From NCBI RefSeq assembly GCF_963677715.1, contig NZ_OY782495.1, forward strand, positions 2,408,001 to 2,472,000: a DNA stretch of 64,000 nucleotides, read 5' to 3'. Position numbers and translations under genes: made by a program. Numbering within the stretch: position 1 is the stretch's first letter; the number at the start of each line of letters is the position of its first letter. The notes below the pieces were generated by a model, which was given only the letters and a program-made list of their open reading frames with translations, searched no databases and was not told the DNA's origin. The stretch is from an uncultured Bacteroides sp. GTDB lineage: Bacteria; Bacteroidota; Bacteroidia; Bacteroidales; Bacteroidaceae. Below are positions 1 to 8,570 of this stretch, in pieces.

Positions 1-186
1 GCCCGTGTTTTGGACAATACCCGCCTTGTGCTTATCGATTATCTGGATGAAGGAACCACCACACAAAACAGAAAGGCTTCGCTCAAAGAGCGGTTTCGTA
101 TTATGGCAAAGCACTATGGGCTTATCAGTACCGTGGCTCATCATGCGTGGTTTGTGCTTCGTTTACTCACGAAGGCGGGACAATAA
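1..186 (+). CDS. C-terminal end of an unidentified protein (possible glycosyltransferase)
   Basis: Frame 1 is open from the first base to a TAA at 184-186 and gives the last 61 residues of a protein whose start lies outside the window. The tail is basic and aromatic, with AKHYG and HHAWFVLRLL near the end. A basic stretch followed by HYG and a hydrophobic end is reminiscent of the C-termini of family 2 glycosyltransferases, but this is only an impression. The last 24 bases overlap the end of the convergent sirtuin gene. Confidence 0.55.
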   Translation, partial: ARVLDNTRLVLIDYLDEGTTTQNRKASLKERFRIMAKHYGLISTVAHHAWFVLRLLTKAGQ

Positions 187-861
187 CTCGGCTACTCCTT
201 CGGAAGCTCCTTTCTGAATGACATGTATGGTGCGGGAACTGCCTATTTGTACCTCTTTGGGATCAATGAGGTAGATCTCGGCATTACGGGGAACATAGTT
301 AAGCAATCCGGCTGCAGGATAAACGTTCATGGAAGTCCCGATTATAACAAAAACATCTGCTTTTTCTGTATAGCGTATTGCCGTTTCGATTTGAGGAACC
401 GCTTCACCAAACCATACAATAAAAGGACGGAGTTGTGAACCGTCTGCTGCCAGATCTCCCATCTTCACTTCATACTCTTCCGGTTTTAGTTCTTTAACAT
501 ATTGTTCGTTGCCCGGATCATAGCTGGAGCAGACTTTTGTAAGCTCTCCATGCAGATGAATTACGTGATTACTGCCAGCCCTTTCGTGCAGATTGTCTAC
601 GTTTTGAGTAATAACCGTAACATTAAAAGATGTTTCCATTTCAGCGAGTAGTTTGTGCCCGTTATTGGGCTTCACTTCTAACAGCTGCTTGCGACGATCA
701 TTATAAAAACGGATAACCAATTCGGGATTGCGCCGATATCCTTCGGGTGTAGCAACCTGTTCAACAGGATATTTGTCCCATAACCCACCGGCGTCCCGAA
801 AGGTACTCATTCCACTTTCCGCACTCATGCCGGCACCGGACAATACAACTATCTTTTTCAC
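163..861 (-). CDS. Sir2-family NAD-dependent protein deacylase (sirtuin), zinc-site-less
   Basis: 232 residues. Removes acyl groups from lysine using NAD+, in the cytoplasm. Seen: the NAD-binding GAGMSAESG at residues 9-17, FRDAGGLW at 21-28, QNVD at 86-89 and the HLHG box with the catalytic His at 104. Y53 and R56 form the YxxR pair that in class III sirtuins (CobB, SIRT5) recognises succinyl or malonyl lysine. The four zinc-binding cysteines of CobB-like sirtuins are absent: only C111 is present where the tetrad should lie. The start is a GTG at 859-861, chosen because a perfect AGGAGG lies 5 nt upstream. Function as a deacylase is inferred from the family; the acyl preference is inferred from the YxxR pair. 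Confidence 0.93.
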   Translation of the reverse strand: MKKIVVLSGAGMSAESGMSTFRDAGGLWDKYPVEQVATPEGYRRNPELVIRFYNDRRKQLLEVKPNNGHKLLAEMETSFNVTVITQNVDNLHERAGSNHVIHLHGELTKVCSSYDPGNEQYVKELKPEEYEVKMGDLAADGSQLRPFIVWFGEAVPQIETAIRYTEKADVFVIIGTSMNVYPAAGLLNYVPRNAEIYLIDPKEVQIGSSRTIHVIQKGASEGVAELLSRLRE

Positions 862-866
862 AGTAA

Positions 867-872
867 CCTCCT
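867..872 (-). promoter_or_regulatory. Strong Shine-Dalgarno for the sirtuin gene
   Basis: AGGAGG on the minus strand, 5 nt before a GTG codon. Full Shine-Dalgarno sequences are uncommon in Bacteroides, and this one fixes the GTG at 859-861 as the start. Confidence 0.75.
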
Positions 873-1049
873 AATTAATTACATTCTGATTATTTATACA
901 ACAAATGTAGGAAGAATTTCCTAACATTGATCCTCTCAGGTGGGCAATTATGTATTTGTATGATAGACAGGCAAAAAAGAAAGATCTGAAAACTGTGTAT
1001 AATAAGAAAAATTAAATACTTAAAAGGAGAATGATTCAAATAAAACACG

Positions 1050-1057
1050 TACTTTTG
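1050..1057 (+). promoter_or_regulatory. Probable -7 promoter element for the FKBP genes
   Basis: TACTTTTG matches the Bacteroides -7 consensus TAnnTTTG and lies about 70 nt before the first FKBP start. No convincing TTTG is seen at -33. Confidence 0.5.
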
Positions 1058-1128
1058 CCTCCATTAATTTGCAAATGGTTGGAAGTTAGCGTTCAAACTA
1101 TCTTTTTCGACCTTCAACAAAGATATTT

Positions 1129-1713
1129 ATGGATAAATTTAGCTATGCAATTGGCCTGGGAATTGGTCAAAACTTACTAGGAATGGGTGCTAACAGCATC
1201 TCAGTAGAAGATTTTACTCAGGCGATAAAAGATGTGCTTGAAGGAAACAAAACAGCCATCAGTCACGATGAAGCTCGTGTAATAGTGAACAAATATTTCG
1301 CCGAACTGGAAGAAAGTATGGGCAGTGCCAGCATAGAGCAGAGTAAGGCCTTTTTAGAAGAGAATAAGAAAAAGGCCAATGTTGTTACTTTGCCCAGCGG
1401 TTTGCAATACGAAATAATAACAGAAGGAAAAGGTAAATTAGCCAAAGCAACCGATCAGGTTAAATGCCATTACGAGGGTACATTGATTGATGGAACTCTC
1501 TTTGATAGTTCGGTAAAACGTGGGCAACCGGCTGTGTTTGGTGTTAATCAGGTTATACAGGGATGGGTTGAAGCTCTACAACTAATGCCCGAAGGGTCTA
1601 AGTGGAAATTATATATTCCGTCCGATTTGGGATATGGTGCTCAGGGAGCCGGTGAAATGATTCCTCCTCACAGCACACTGATTTTTGAAGTTGAATTAAT
1701 TCAAGTACTATAA
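1129..1713 (+). CDS. FKBP-type peptidyl-prolyl cis-trans isomerase, cytosolic
   Basis: 194 residues with no signal peptide, so probably cytosolic. Residues 1-75 match the helical dimerisation region found before FKBP domains in the FkpA/Mip group. Residues about 85-194 form the FKBP domain, with conserved YEGTL, FDSS, QVIQGW and LGYG segments that line the proline pocket. It accelerates prolyl bond isomerisation during folding. The second FKBP gene starts 16 bp downstream on the same strand, so the two are probably co-transcribed. The proteins are clearly related and probably arose by duplication. Confidence 0.93.
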   Translation: MDKFSYAIGLGIGQNLLGMGANSISVEDFTQAIKDVLEGNKTAISHDEARVIVNKYFAELEESMGSASIEQSKAFLEENKKKANVVTLPSGLQYEIITEGKGKLAKATDQVKCHYEGTLIDGTLFDSSVKRGQPAVFGVNQVIQGWVEALQLMPEGSKWKLYIPSDLGYGAQGAGEMIPPHSTLIFEVELIQVL

Positions 1714-1729
1714 CAAAAAACAAAGTAAA

Positions 1730-2596
1730 ATGAAAAAAGTAAGTATTTTAATGGCAATTGCTGTCGCAACTAGTCTTGCTTCTTGTACAGCTCAAAGCCC
1801 CAAAGCTAATCTGAAGTCTGATATAGACTCTTTGTCTTATTCTCTAGGAATGTCTCAAACTCAAGGTTTGAAACAATATTTGGTTGGCAGAATGGATGTA
1901 GACACTACCTATATGAACGAATTTATCAAAGGGTTGAATGAAGGTGCTACAAAAACAAGTAAGAAAGATGTTGCTTACCTTGCCGGTTTGCAAATCGGTC
2001 AGCAGATCAGCAACCAGATGATGAAAGGCATTAACCATGAACTGTTTGGTGAAGATTCTACTCAAACAATAAGCAAAGATAACTTCATCGCAGGTTTCGT
2101 TGCCGGAACCCTTGAAAAAGGTGGTTTGATGAGCATGGAAAAGGCTCAGCAATATACTCAGGCAAAGATGGAAGTAATCAAGAATAAAGCTATGGAAACT
2201 AAATATGCTGCAAATAAAGCTGCCGGCGTAAAGTTCCTTGCAGATAATAAATCAAAAGAAGGTGTTGTAACAACTCCTAGCGGTTTGCAATATAAAATCA
2301 TCACTAAAGGAACCGGCGCTGTTCCTGCTGACACTTGCAAAGTGAAAGTAAACTATAGAGGTACATTGATTGACGGAACAGAATTTGATAGCTCATATAG
2401 CCGTAAAGAACCGACTACTTTCCGTGCTAATCAGGTAATTAAAGGATGGACAGAAGCTTTGACTATGATGCCTGTTGGTTCTAAATGGGAAATTTATGTT
2501 CCTCAGGAATTAGGATATGGATCAAGAGAATCCGGTAAGATCAAACCATTCTCTACGCTTATCTTTGAAGTAGAATTGTTGAGTATCGAAAAGTAA
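1730..2596 (+). CDS. FKBP-type peptidyl-prolyl isomerase, lipoprotein (FkpA/Mip-like)
   Basis: 288 residues. The N-terminus is a lipoprotein signal with lipobox LASC and lipidated Cys at residue 19, so this copy works in the periplasm or at the outer membrane. An N-terminal helical dimerisation domain (about 35-170) precedes an FKBP domain (about 180-288) with YRGTL, FDSS, QVIKGW and LGYG. Likely role: folding of exported proteins. It follows the cytosolic FKBP gene by 16 bp, and a terminator lies 25 bp after its stop codon. Confidence 0.93.
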   Translation: MKKVSILMAIAVATSLASCTAQSPKANLKSDIDSLSYSLGMSQTQGLKQYLVGRMDVDTTYMNEFIKGLNEGATKTSKKDVAYLAGLQIGQQISNQMMKGINHELFGEDSTQTISKDNFIAGFVAGTLEKGGLMSMEKAQQYTQAKMEVIKNKAMETKYAANKAAGVKFLADNKSKEGVVTTPSGLQYKIITKGTGAVPADTCKVKVNYRGTLIDGTEFDSSYSRKEPTTFRANQVIKGWTEALTMMPVGSKWEIYVPQELGYGSRESGKIKPFSTLIFEVELLSIEK

Positions 2597-2621
2597 CGAA
2601 AGATATCTACGTATATTAGGT

Positions 2622-2658
2622 AAAAGGGGTACAAAAAAATAATTTTTGTGCCCCTTTT
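2622..2658 (+). terminator. Rho-independent terminator after the FKBP operon
   Basis: 16-bp stem (2622-2637 with 2643-2658, one G-T wobble) that starts with A-rich and ends with T-rich sequence, 25 bp after the FKBP lipoprotein stop codon. Confidence 0.85.
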
Positions 2659-2747
2659 CTTATACTATAAATCGAAGAAGAAAAAATAAATGTATACGAT
2701 AATTCTGTTTTTTCTGTCTTTTATATATGAAAATCAAAATAAAGCTC

Positions 2748-2755
2748 TATATTTG
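2748..2755 (+). promoter_or_regulatory. -7 promoter element for the Lrp-family gene
   Basis: TATATTTG, an exact TAnnTTTG match, about 40 nt before the start codon at 2795. Confidence 0.6.
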
Positions 2756-2794
2756 CTTACTATTTGATAAAAACTGGTATTAAAACTTATTGTT

Positions 2795-3259
2795 ATGGAG
2801 AAAATAGACAACCTTGACAGGCAGATTCTGGAAATCATTTCTCAGAATGCTCGTATTCCTTTTAAAGACGTGGCTGCTGAATGTGGTGTTTCGAGGGCTG
2901 CTATTCACCAGCGTGTTCAGAGACTCATCGACTTAGGGGTAATCGTAGGCTCTGGTTATCATGTTAACCCCAAGTCTCTTGGATACAGAACTTGCACTTA
3001 TGTAGGTATAAAATTGGAAAAGGGTTCTATGTATAAAACTGTAGTGGCTGAGCTGCAAAAGATTCCTGAAATTGTAGAATGTCACTTTACAACGGGACCT
3101 TACACCATGCTTACTAAAGTATATGCTTGTGATAACGAGCACCTGATGGAGTTGCTTAACAATAGAATGCAGGAGATTCCGGGTGTCACAGCTACAGAGA
3201 CGTTGATTTCTCTGGAACAAAGCATCAAGAAGGAAATTCCTATTCGCATTGATAAATAA
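2795..3259 (+). CDS. Lrp/AsnC-family transcriptional regulator
   Basis: 154 residues, the usual Lrp length. Residues 4-50 form the winged helix-turn-helix (LDRQIL at the start, then CGVSRAAIHQRVQRL as recognition helix). Residues about 65-145 are the RAM ligand-binding and oligomerisation domain, with ECHFTTGPYTML near its centre. Such proteins bind DNA as octamers and sense amino acids or related metabolites; the ligand is not evident here. The DUF4491 gene starts 6 bp downstream and is probably co-transcribed. Confidence 0.93.
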   Translation: MEKIDNLDRQILEIISQNARIPFKDVAAECGVSRAAIHQRVQRLIDLGVIVGSGYHVNPKSLGYRTCTYVGIKLEKGSMYKTVVAELQKIPEIVECHFTTGPYTMLTKVYACDNEHLMELLNNRMQEIPGVTATETLISLEQSIKKEIPIRIDK

Positions 3260-3265
3260 ACCGGG

Positions 3266-3577
3266 ATGGAATTCTTAAATGAATATCACCTTTCGGGGCT
3301 TGTAATAGGTATTTGCACCTTTTTGATAATAGGGCTGTTCCATCCGGTGGTGGTTAAAGCAGAATATTACTGGGGCACAAAGTGCTGGTGGATATTCTTG
3401 GTACTGGGAATAGCAGGTGTTGTTGCATCACTAAGCACAGACGATATATTATTGTCTTCACTGCTGGGCGTATTTGCTTTTTCATCTTTCTGGACTATCA
3501 AAGAAGTCTTTGATCAAGAAGGCCGAGTAAAAAAGGGTTGGTTCCCTAAGAACCCCAAACGGACCTATAAATTTTGA
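3266..3577 (+). CDS. Small membrane protein, DUF4491 family
   Basis: 103 residues with three hydrophobic segments (about 10-30, 43-60 and 65-80) and a basic C-terminus ending in PKRTYKF. It resembles the DUF4491 family, common in Bacteroidota and of unknown function. It sits 6 bp after the Lrp-type regulator, suggesting shared transcription. No catalytic motif is visible. Confidence 0.8.
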   Translation: MEFLNEYHLSGLVIGICTFLIIGLFHPVVVKAEYYWGTKCWWIFLVLGIAGVVASLSTDDILLSSLLGVFAFSSFWTIKEVFDQEGRVKKGWFPKNPKRTYKF

Positions 3578-3607
3578 GCAGTAAGCATTAACTTACTTGT
3601 TACTTCT

Positions 3608-3639
3608 CTTGCATATTTCGGCAAAATGCATTAATTTTG
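3608..3639 (+). promoter_or_regulatory. Promoter of the tRNA(CAT) gene
   Basis: CTTG at 3608-3611 (-33 position) and TAATTTTG at 3632-3639 (-7 element) are separated by 20 bp, the expected Bacteroides spacing. They lie about 30 bp before the tRNA. Confidence 0.65.
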
Positions 3640-3668
3640 CACCCACAATTCAGGGGAATTGGAGATGC

Positions 3669-3742
3669 GGGCTTTTAGCTCAGTTGGTTAGAGCAACAGA
3701 CTCATAATCTGGAGGTCCTAGGTTCAAGCCCTAGATGGCCCA
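3669..3742 (+). tRNA. tRNA with CAT anticodon (elongator Met, or Ile2)
   Basis: 74-nt cloverleaf. The acceptor GGGC pairs with GCCC, the D-arm is GCTCAGTTGGTTAGAGC, the anticodon loop is CTCATAA, and the T-arm has CTAGG, TTCAAGC and CCTAG. The CCA end is not fully encoded (discriminator A followed by CCG). The CAT anticodon with a TTCAAG T-loop fits either elongator methionine tRNA or the lysidine-modified isoleucine tRNA. I cannot settle this by eye. The discriminator A is compatible with both. Confidence 0.92.
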
Positions 3743-3750
3743 CCGCATTT

Positions 3751-3788
3751 AAAAAAGCCGTTACGATTTTGTTCGTAACGGCTTTTTT
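3751..3788 (+). terminator. Terminator of the tRNA(CAT) gene
   Basis: Perfect 16-bp stem (3751-3766 with 3773-3788), 8 bp after the tRNA, with a run of T on the 3' side. Confidence 0.9.
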
Positions 3789-3986
3789 GTTTATCATATC
3801 TCATCCTTTTTATATTCCAAATAGGCTCTTTGTCTAAATCTTCACAACGAAATTGTTATCTTAATAAGTGATAAGCCATTCATTTAGTTGAAACATGTTA
3901 GCTTAGGCTTAAAGCCAAATTCATGTTTATTGAGTTAATTATAAATAAAATATTGGTTAACAATGATAACCATTTATTTCAGTAAC

Positions 3987-3994
3987 TACATTTG
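3987..3994 (+). promoter_or_regulatory. -7 element of the MarR/RND operon; decides the MarR start
   Basis: TACATTTG, an exact TAnnTTTG match. A transcript starting just downstream (about 4000) could not include an upstream in-frame TTG at 3992, so the ATG at 4016 is the likely start of the MarR gene. Confidence 0.6.
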
Positions 3995-4015
3995 CAGCTC
4001 AATAATAAAAGAAGC

Positions 4016-4465
4016 ATGGACACAACTAAGGAAAACTTGATAAAGGAGCCGGTTGGGCGGATCATGGGGAAAATAAATAAAATGTCCTTAGGTAATATTC
4101 AACAGAATCTTTCTTATCTTGACATTGAACGTTCTTTCTATCCTCTCCTGTTAATTGAATTTGGTAAGGGAAAATTAACCCAGCAAGAATTAGCCGAGAA
4201 ATTATTTTGTGACAAGGTGCAGGTAGTGAGAATAGTCGATTATCTTTCGCTGAATGGTTATGTAGAACGAACACAGAGTCCAATAGACAGGCGAAAATAT
4301 GAACTCAATATTACTGATAAAGCGAGTAAAGTTATACCCGACATCAGGAATGTTATTCAGAAAACATCAGAGGTTGCTCTAAGAGGTTTATCTCAGGAAC
4401 AAATAGACGAGCTATATGCCATGCTTAGGTTAATTGAAACAAATCTATTATCATTAAAAAAATGA
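4016..4465 (+). CDS. MarR-family transcriptional regulator of an efflux operon
   Basis: 149 residues from the ATG at 4016. The winged helix lies at about residues 45-105: LTQQELAEKL then DKVQVVRIVDYL as recognition helix, and RRKYELNITDKA as the wing. MarR proteins are dimers that usually repress neighbouring transport genes until a ligand is bound. Its last four bases (ATGA) overlap the start of the RND adaptor gene, so it is the first gene of a four-gene efflux operon and probably its repressor. An in-frame TTG at 3992 would add 8 residues but lies inside the promoter. Confidence 0.9.
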   Translation: MDTTKENLIKEPVGRIMGKINKMSLGNIQQNLSYLDIERSFYPLLLIEFGKGKLTQQELAEKLFCDKVQVVRIVDYLSLNGYVERTQSPIDRRKYELNITDKASKVIPDIRNVIQKTSEVALRGLSQEQIDELYAMLRLIETNLLSLKK

Positions 4466-5526
4466 AACGTAAGATAAACCTATTGATTGCTGCCCTACTT
4501 ATATTGCTAGCAGCTTTTTTCCTCTATAAGGGGTTCACAAAATCAGATAATCGAGGGCGGGATGCGAAAGAAAAATCGCAAAGAAAGATGGATGCATATA
4601 TTGTGACTCCTTCTTCGCTTGTCTCTAAAATTACCGTAACGGGTTCATTACTCGCTTTCGATGAGGTAGATTTAAAGAATGAGGTAGCCGGGCGGATAGT
4701 CGAAGTTAATTTGCCGGAAGGTAAGTTTGTGAAAAAGGGAACGTTGTTGGTGAAACTTTTTGATGACGATTTGCAGGCAACGATGGAAAAGCTGGAATCG
4801 CAACTGGCTATTCAAAAACGCATTTATGAAAGGCAAAGCGAATTAATAAGAGTCAATGGTATCAGTCAAAATGACTACGAACAGACCTTATTACAGGTGA
4901 ACACGATAAAAGCGGATATTGCAGAAGAAAAAGCATTGATTCGCAAAATGGAAGTACGCGCTCCTTTTGACGGAGTAATTGGATTGAGAAATATTAGCGT
5001 TGGTGCTGTTGTGAGTCCTTCTACTTTACTAGCTACTATACGCACCAGTGGGAAATTGAAACTTGATTTTTATGTTCCGGAAAAATATGGTGCGATAATC
5101 ACTCCCGGCAAGAATGTGAAATTTGCAATATACGGCGAAGGCAAACTATACGACGCAACAGTTATAGCAACGGAAAGAGGAATTGATAATACGACACGGA
5201 ATTTAAAAATAAGGGCATTGATTACCACGTTGTCTGAAGAATTGATTCCGGGAGCTTTTGCCAACGTACAATTGGACCTGGGAAAGAATAATCATGCATT
5301 AATGATCCCTACACAAGCTATTATACCACAAGAAGGTGATAAGAGTGTGATTGTGGCCCGAAATGGGAAAGCGCATTTTGTTACGATAAAGACCGGCATA
5401 CGCGAGGCCTCAAAAATAGAAGTGACAGCAGGTCTTGAACCCGGCGATACGATTATTACATCGGGAATACTTTTCTTAAAAGAAAATTCGGAATTAGCCT
5501 ATTCCTCCATAACTAAACAACCATGA
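4462..5526 (+). CDS. RND efflux periplasmic adaptor (HlyD/AcrA family)
   Basis: 354 residues. An N-terminal membrane anchor (about 5-22) is followed by a lipoyl-like half (EVAGRIVEVNLPEGKFVKKG), a helical hairpin (about 100-150), the second lipoyl half (VRAPFDGVIGLRNISVGAVV), a beta-barrel and a membrane-proximal domain. It joins the inner-membrane pump to the TolC channel in the periplasm. It overlaps the upstream regulator and the downstream pump by ATGA, which implies translational coupling. Substrate unknown. Confidence 0.95.
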   Translation: MKRKINLLIAALLILLAAFFLYKGFTKSDNRGRDAKEKSQRKMDAYIVTPSSLVSKITVTGSLLAFDEVDLKNEVAGRIVEVNLPEGKFVKKGTLLVKLFDDDLQATMEKLESQLAIQKRIYERQSELIRVNGISQNDYEQTLLQVNTIKADIAEEKALIRKMEVRAPFDGVIGLRNISVGAVVSPSTLLATIRTSGKLKLDFYVPEKYGAIITPGKNVKFAIYGEGKLYDATVIATERGIDNTTRNLKIRALITTLSEELIPGAFANVQLDLGKNNHALMIPTQAIIPQEGDKSVIVARNGKAHFVTIKTGIREASKIEVTAGLEPGDTIITSGILFLKENSELAYSSITKQP

Positions 5527-8500
5527 TAATTTCAGATATTGCATTGAAGCGGCCTATCGGTTCGATTGTGCTAAGTTTAATCATCATACTTCTGGGAGTC
5601 GTAGGCTTTGACTTTCTGGGAATACGACTTTATCCGGCTATCGACCCGCCTGTTATTACCGTACAAACAACTTATACCGGAGCCAATTCTGAAATTATCG
5701 AATCTCAAATAACAGAACCTCTGGAAAAAGCGATCAATGGTATTGAAGGGGTAAAATCCATCTCTTCGCAATCATCGATAGGATCGAGTAATATAACGGT
5801 AGAGTTTAATTTGGGGGCCGACTTGGAGAAGGCGGCAAACGATGTGCGTGACAAGGTGTCTCAGGCCAGTAAGAGCCTGCCTCAGGACATTGACGCACAA
5901 CCTACTGTTACCAAAGCGGATGCAGATAGTGACCCTATTATTATGTTAACCGTTCAGAGTAGCACGATGAATGCTATCGAATTGAGTGACTATACCGAGA
6001 ATGTGCTGCAAGAGAAAATACAGACAATACCGGGAATCAGTTCCGTATCAATCTACGGGCAGCAAAGACCATCTATGCGCTTATGGTTGAATCCTGATAA
6101 AATGGCTGCTTATAATTTGACGGCATCGGATATCAATGCGGCTTTAGGCAAAGAAAACATTGAAATGCCGGGAGGTAAAATACGAGGAAATGCCACAGAA
6201 CTTATTATAAAAACAAAAGGACGGCTAACGACCGAAGAAGACTTTAATAATCTCATTGTAAAGCAGACGGATGATCAGGTTGTGCGTCTGAGAGATATAG
6301 GAGAAGCTTCACTGGGCCCTCAGGACGAAGAGGCTGGTTCGACTATTAACGGAACAGTCGGTGTAGTATTGGCTCTGATTCCTCTTCCCGGTGCAAATGA
6401 TATTCAGATTGCAGACGAATTTAACAAGCGGTTGGCACAAATTAAACAGAATTTGCCCAAGGGAATGGATTTGAGCATTGCCCGTGACAAATCAATCTTT
6501 GTACGACAATCGGTAAAGGACGTAGTGGAAACATTGGCTATTGCCATCGTGCTGGTTGTCCTCATTATTTTCCTCTTTTTCAGAAACTGGATCATCGCAT
6601 TGCGCCCGTTGCTAGATATCCCTGTTTCGCTGGTCGGGACCTTTTTCATTATGTATATTTTCGGTTTTTCCATTAATGTACTTACCCTGCTTGGCATTGT
6701 TTTAGCTACCGGACTGGTGGTGGATGACGGTATTGTGGTGACCGAGAATATCTTTAAACGAATAGAGCAAGGCATGGATAAATGGCAGGCGGCTTTTGAA
6801 GGAACGCGGGAAATCTTCTTTGCCGTGATCTCTACTTCGCTTACTCTCGCCATTGTCTTTATTCCGGTAATTTTTCTGGAAGGATTTACCGGCCGGCTAT
6901 TCCGTGAATTTGGAATTGTAGTGGCCAGTGCAGTATTAATTTCGTCTTTCGTTTCTCTTACGTTAACTCCGGTATTGAATGTTTTACTGGGAGGTTCGGT
7001 TTCCCATCATTCTAAATTTTACGTAGCGAGTGAGCCCTTCTTTGTTGGCATGGAAAAGGGATACAGGCGTGTGCTGAGTTTTTTTATTCTTAACAAATGG
7101 ATCGCGCTTTCTCTTCTGGGACTTTGTTTAGTCATCATATTCTCCTTGTCCCGATCTTTGAAATCTGAATTAGCTCCGCTAGAAGATCATAATTATATAA
7201 GAACTTCCATAACGGCTCCCGAAGGAACCGAATTTAGTGCCACTCAACATATAATAGACAAGATTGCTAAGATTAGCATAGATTCTGTTTCCGCCAGCCA
7301 GTACGTGCTTGCCCGATATGGCGGAGGAAGAAATTCAAGTACCAATACCGGAACTGTTATTACTTTCTTGACCGATCCTTCGGCAAGAAAGATCTCCCAG
7401 CAGAATGTTTATGATAAGTTATCGAAAGTCTATTCCACTATAGCAGATGCGAGAGTTATCCCGAGCCAAGAACCAACAATTTCCACTTCAAATTCAAGAG
7501 GATTGCCGGTTCAGTTTGTACTGCAAAATCTTGATTTTGATAAGCTACATAAGATACTGCCCCGTTTTCTGGATGAAGCACAAAACAGCCCGGTATTCAG
7601 TAATGTGGATGTGGATTTGAAATTTAATAAACCGGAGTTAAATATTACTGTAGACAGACTAAAAGCGAATAGCCTGGGGGTTAATGAAGAAGATGTGTCG
7701 AACGCACTGGATTTAGCCTACAGTGGGAGCCGGTATGGCTATTTCTTGCAAAACAACAAACAATATTATGTTGTGGGGCAAGTAGAAAGAGAGAATAGGG
7801 ATGTTCCTGCGAATATAGCTTCCCTGTATGTGCGTTCCGGGTCCGGGGAAATGATCCAACTAGACAATTTGGTGAAAATACAGGAGAACAGCAATCCGCC
7901 GATACTTTACCATTATAATCGTTATAAATCGGCTACGGTTTCGGCTAACCTGGCTAAAGGGAAAACATTGGGTGAAGGTATTGAAGAGATGCAGAGAATA
8001 GCCGATAAATTATTGGATAACTCATTTACGACAGCTCTATCGGGTTCGTCAAGAGATTTTGCGGAGAGTAGTTCCAATATCTCTTTTGCTTTGGTCTTGG
8101 CTTTGTTGATGATTTATTTAATCCTGACGGCTCAGTTTGAGAGCTTCCGCGACCCACTGATTATCATGTTTACCGTCCCGATGGCCATTGCAGGTGCTAT
8201 GCTCTCGCTCTGGATCTGTGGGCAGACGCTGAATATCTTTTCTGAAATAGGAATGATCCTTTTAATTGGTATTGTAACCAAGAATGGCATCCTTATTGTT
8301 GAGTTTGCCAATCAAAAGCGTAAGTTGGGCATGAATAGAAGAGTCGCTGCATTCGAAGCCGCTTCTGCTCGCTTCCGCCCCATCGTGATGACTTCATTGG
8401 CCACCCTTTTCGGAGCTTTACCTATTGCGTTGGCTCTGGGTTCGGGAGCGCAAAGTCGTGTTCCGCTGGGTATTGTTGTGGTGGGAGGATTACTGTTTTC

Positions 8501-8567
8501 CTTGATTCTCACCCTATTTATAATCCCGGTGATTTATATGCTTATATCAAGTAAAAACAAAAAATGA
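5523..8567 (+). CDS. RND multidrug efflux permease (AcrB/MexB-like, HAE1 family)
   Basis: 1014 residues, the usual length for HAE1 pumps. Twelve membrane segments surround two large periplasmic loops. TM4 carries the proton-relay Asp-Asp pair in GLVVDDGIVVTENI. The N-terminus (SDIALKRPIGSIVLSL) and the last segments (FIIPVIYMLISSKNKK) are typical. It exports toxic compounds using the proton gradient, trimerising with the adaptor and TolC partner encoded on either side. It starts inside the adaptor stop codon and ends 3 bp before the TolC gene. Confidence 0.96.
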   Translation: MIISDIALKRPIGSIVLSLIIILLGVVGFDFLGIRLYPAIDPPVITVQTTYTGANSEIIESQITEPLEKAINGIEGVKSISSQSSIGSSNITVEFNLGADLEKAANDVRDKVSQASKSLPQDIDAQPTVTKADADSDPIIMLTVQSSTMNAIELSDYTENVLQEKIQTIPGISSVSIYGQQRPSMRLWLNPDKMAAYNLTASDINAALGKENIEMPGGKIRGNATELIIKTKGRLTTEEDFNNLIVKQTDDQVVRLRDIGEASLGPQDEEAGSTINGTVGVVLALIPLPGANDIQIADEFNKRLAQIKQNLPKGMDLSIARDKSIFVRQSVKDVVETLAIAIVLVVLIIFLFFRNWIIALRPLLDIPVSLVGTFFIMYIFGFSINVLTLLGIVLATGLVVDDGIVVTENIFKRIEQGMDKWQAAFEGTREIFFAVISTSLTLAIVFIPVIFLEGFTGRLFREFGIVVASAVLISSFVSLTLTPVLNVLLGGSVSHHSKFYVASEPFFVGMEKGYRRVLSFFILNKWIALSLLGLCLVIIFSLSRSLKSELAPLEDHNYIRTSITAPEGTEFSATQHIIDKIAKISIDSVSASQYVLARYGGGRNSSTNTGTVITFLTDPSARKISQQNVYDKLSKVYSTIADARVIPSQEPTISTSNSRGLPVQFVLQNLDFDKLHKILPRFLDEAQNSPVFSNVDVDLKFNKPELNITVDRLKANSLGVNEEDVSNALDLAYSGSRYGYFLQNNKQYYVVGQVERENRDVPANIASLYVRSGSGEMIQLDNLVKIQENSNPPILYHYNRYKSATVSANLAKGKTLGEGIEEMQRIADKLLDNSFTTALSGSSRDFAESSSNISFALVLALLMIYLILTAQFESFRDPLIIMFTVPMAIAGAMLSLWICGQTLNIFSEIGMILLIGIVTKNGILIVEFANQKRKLGMNRRVAAFEAASARFRPIVMTSLATLFGALPIALALGSGAQSRVPLGIVVVGGLLFSLILTLFIIPVIYMLISSKNKK

Positions 8568-8570
8568 GTT

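Noticed and set aside
3992-4015. TTG start for the MarR gene
   Set aside because: It lies within the -7 promoter element; the ATG at 4016 is the first usable start.
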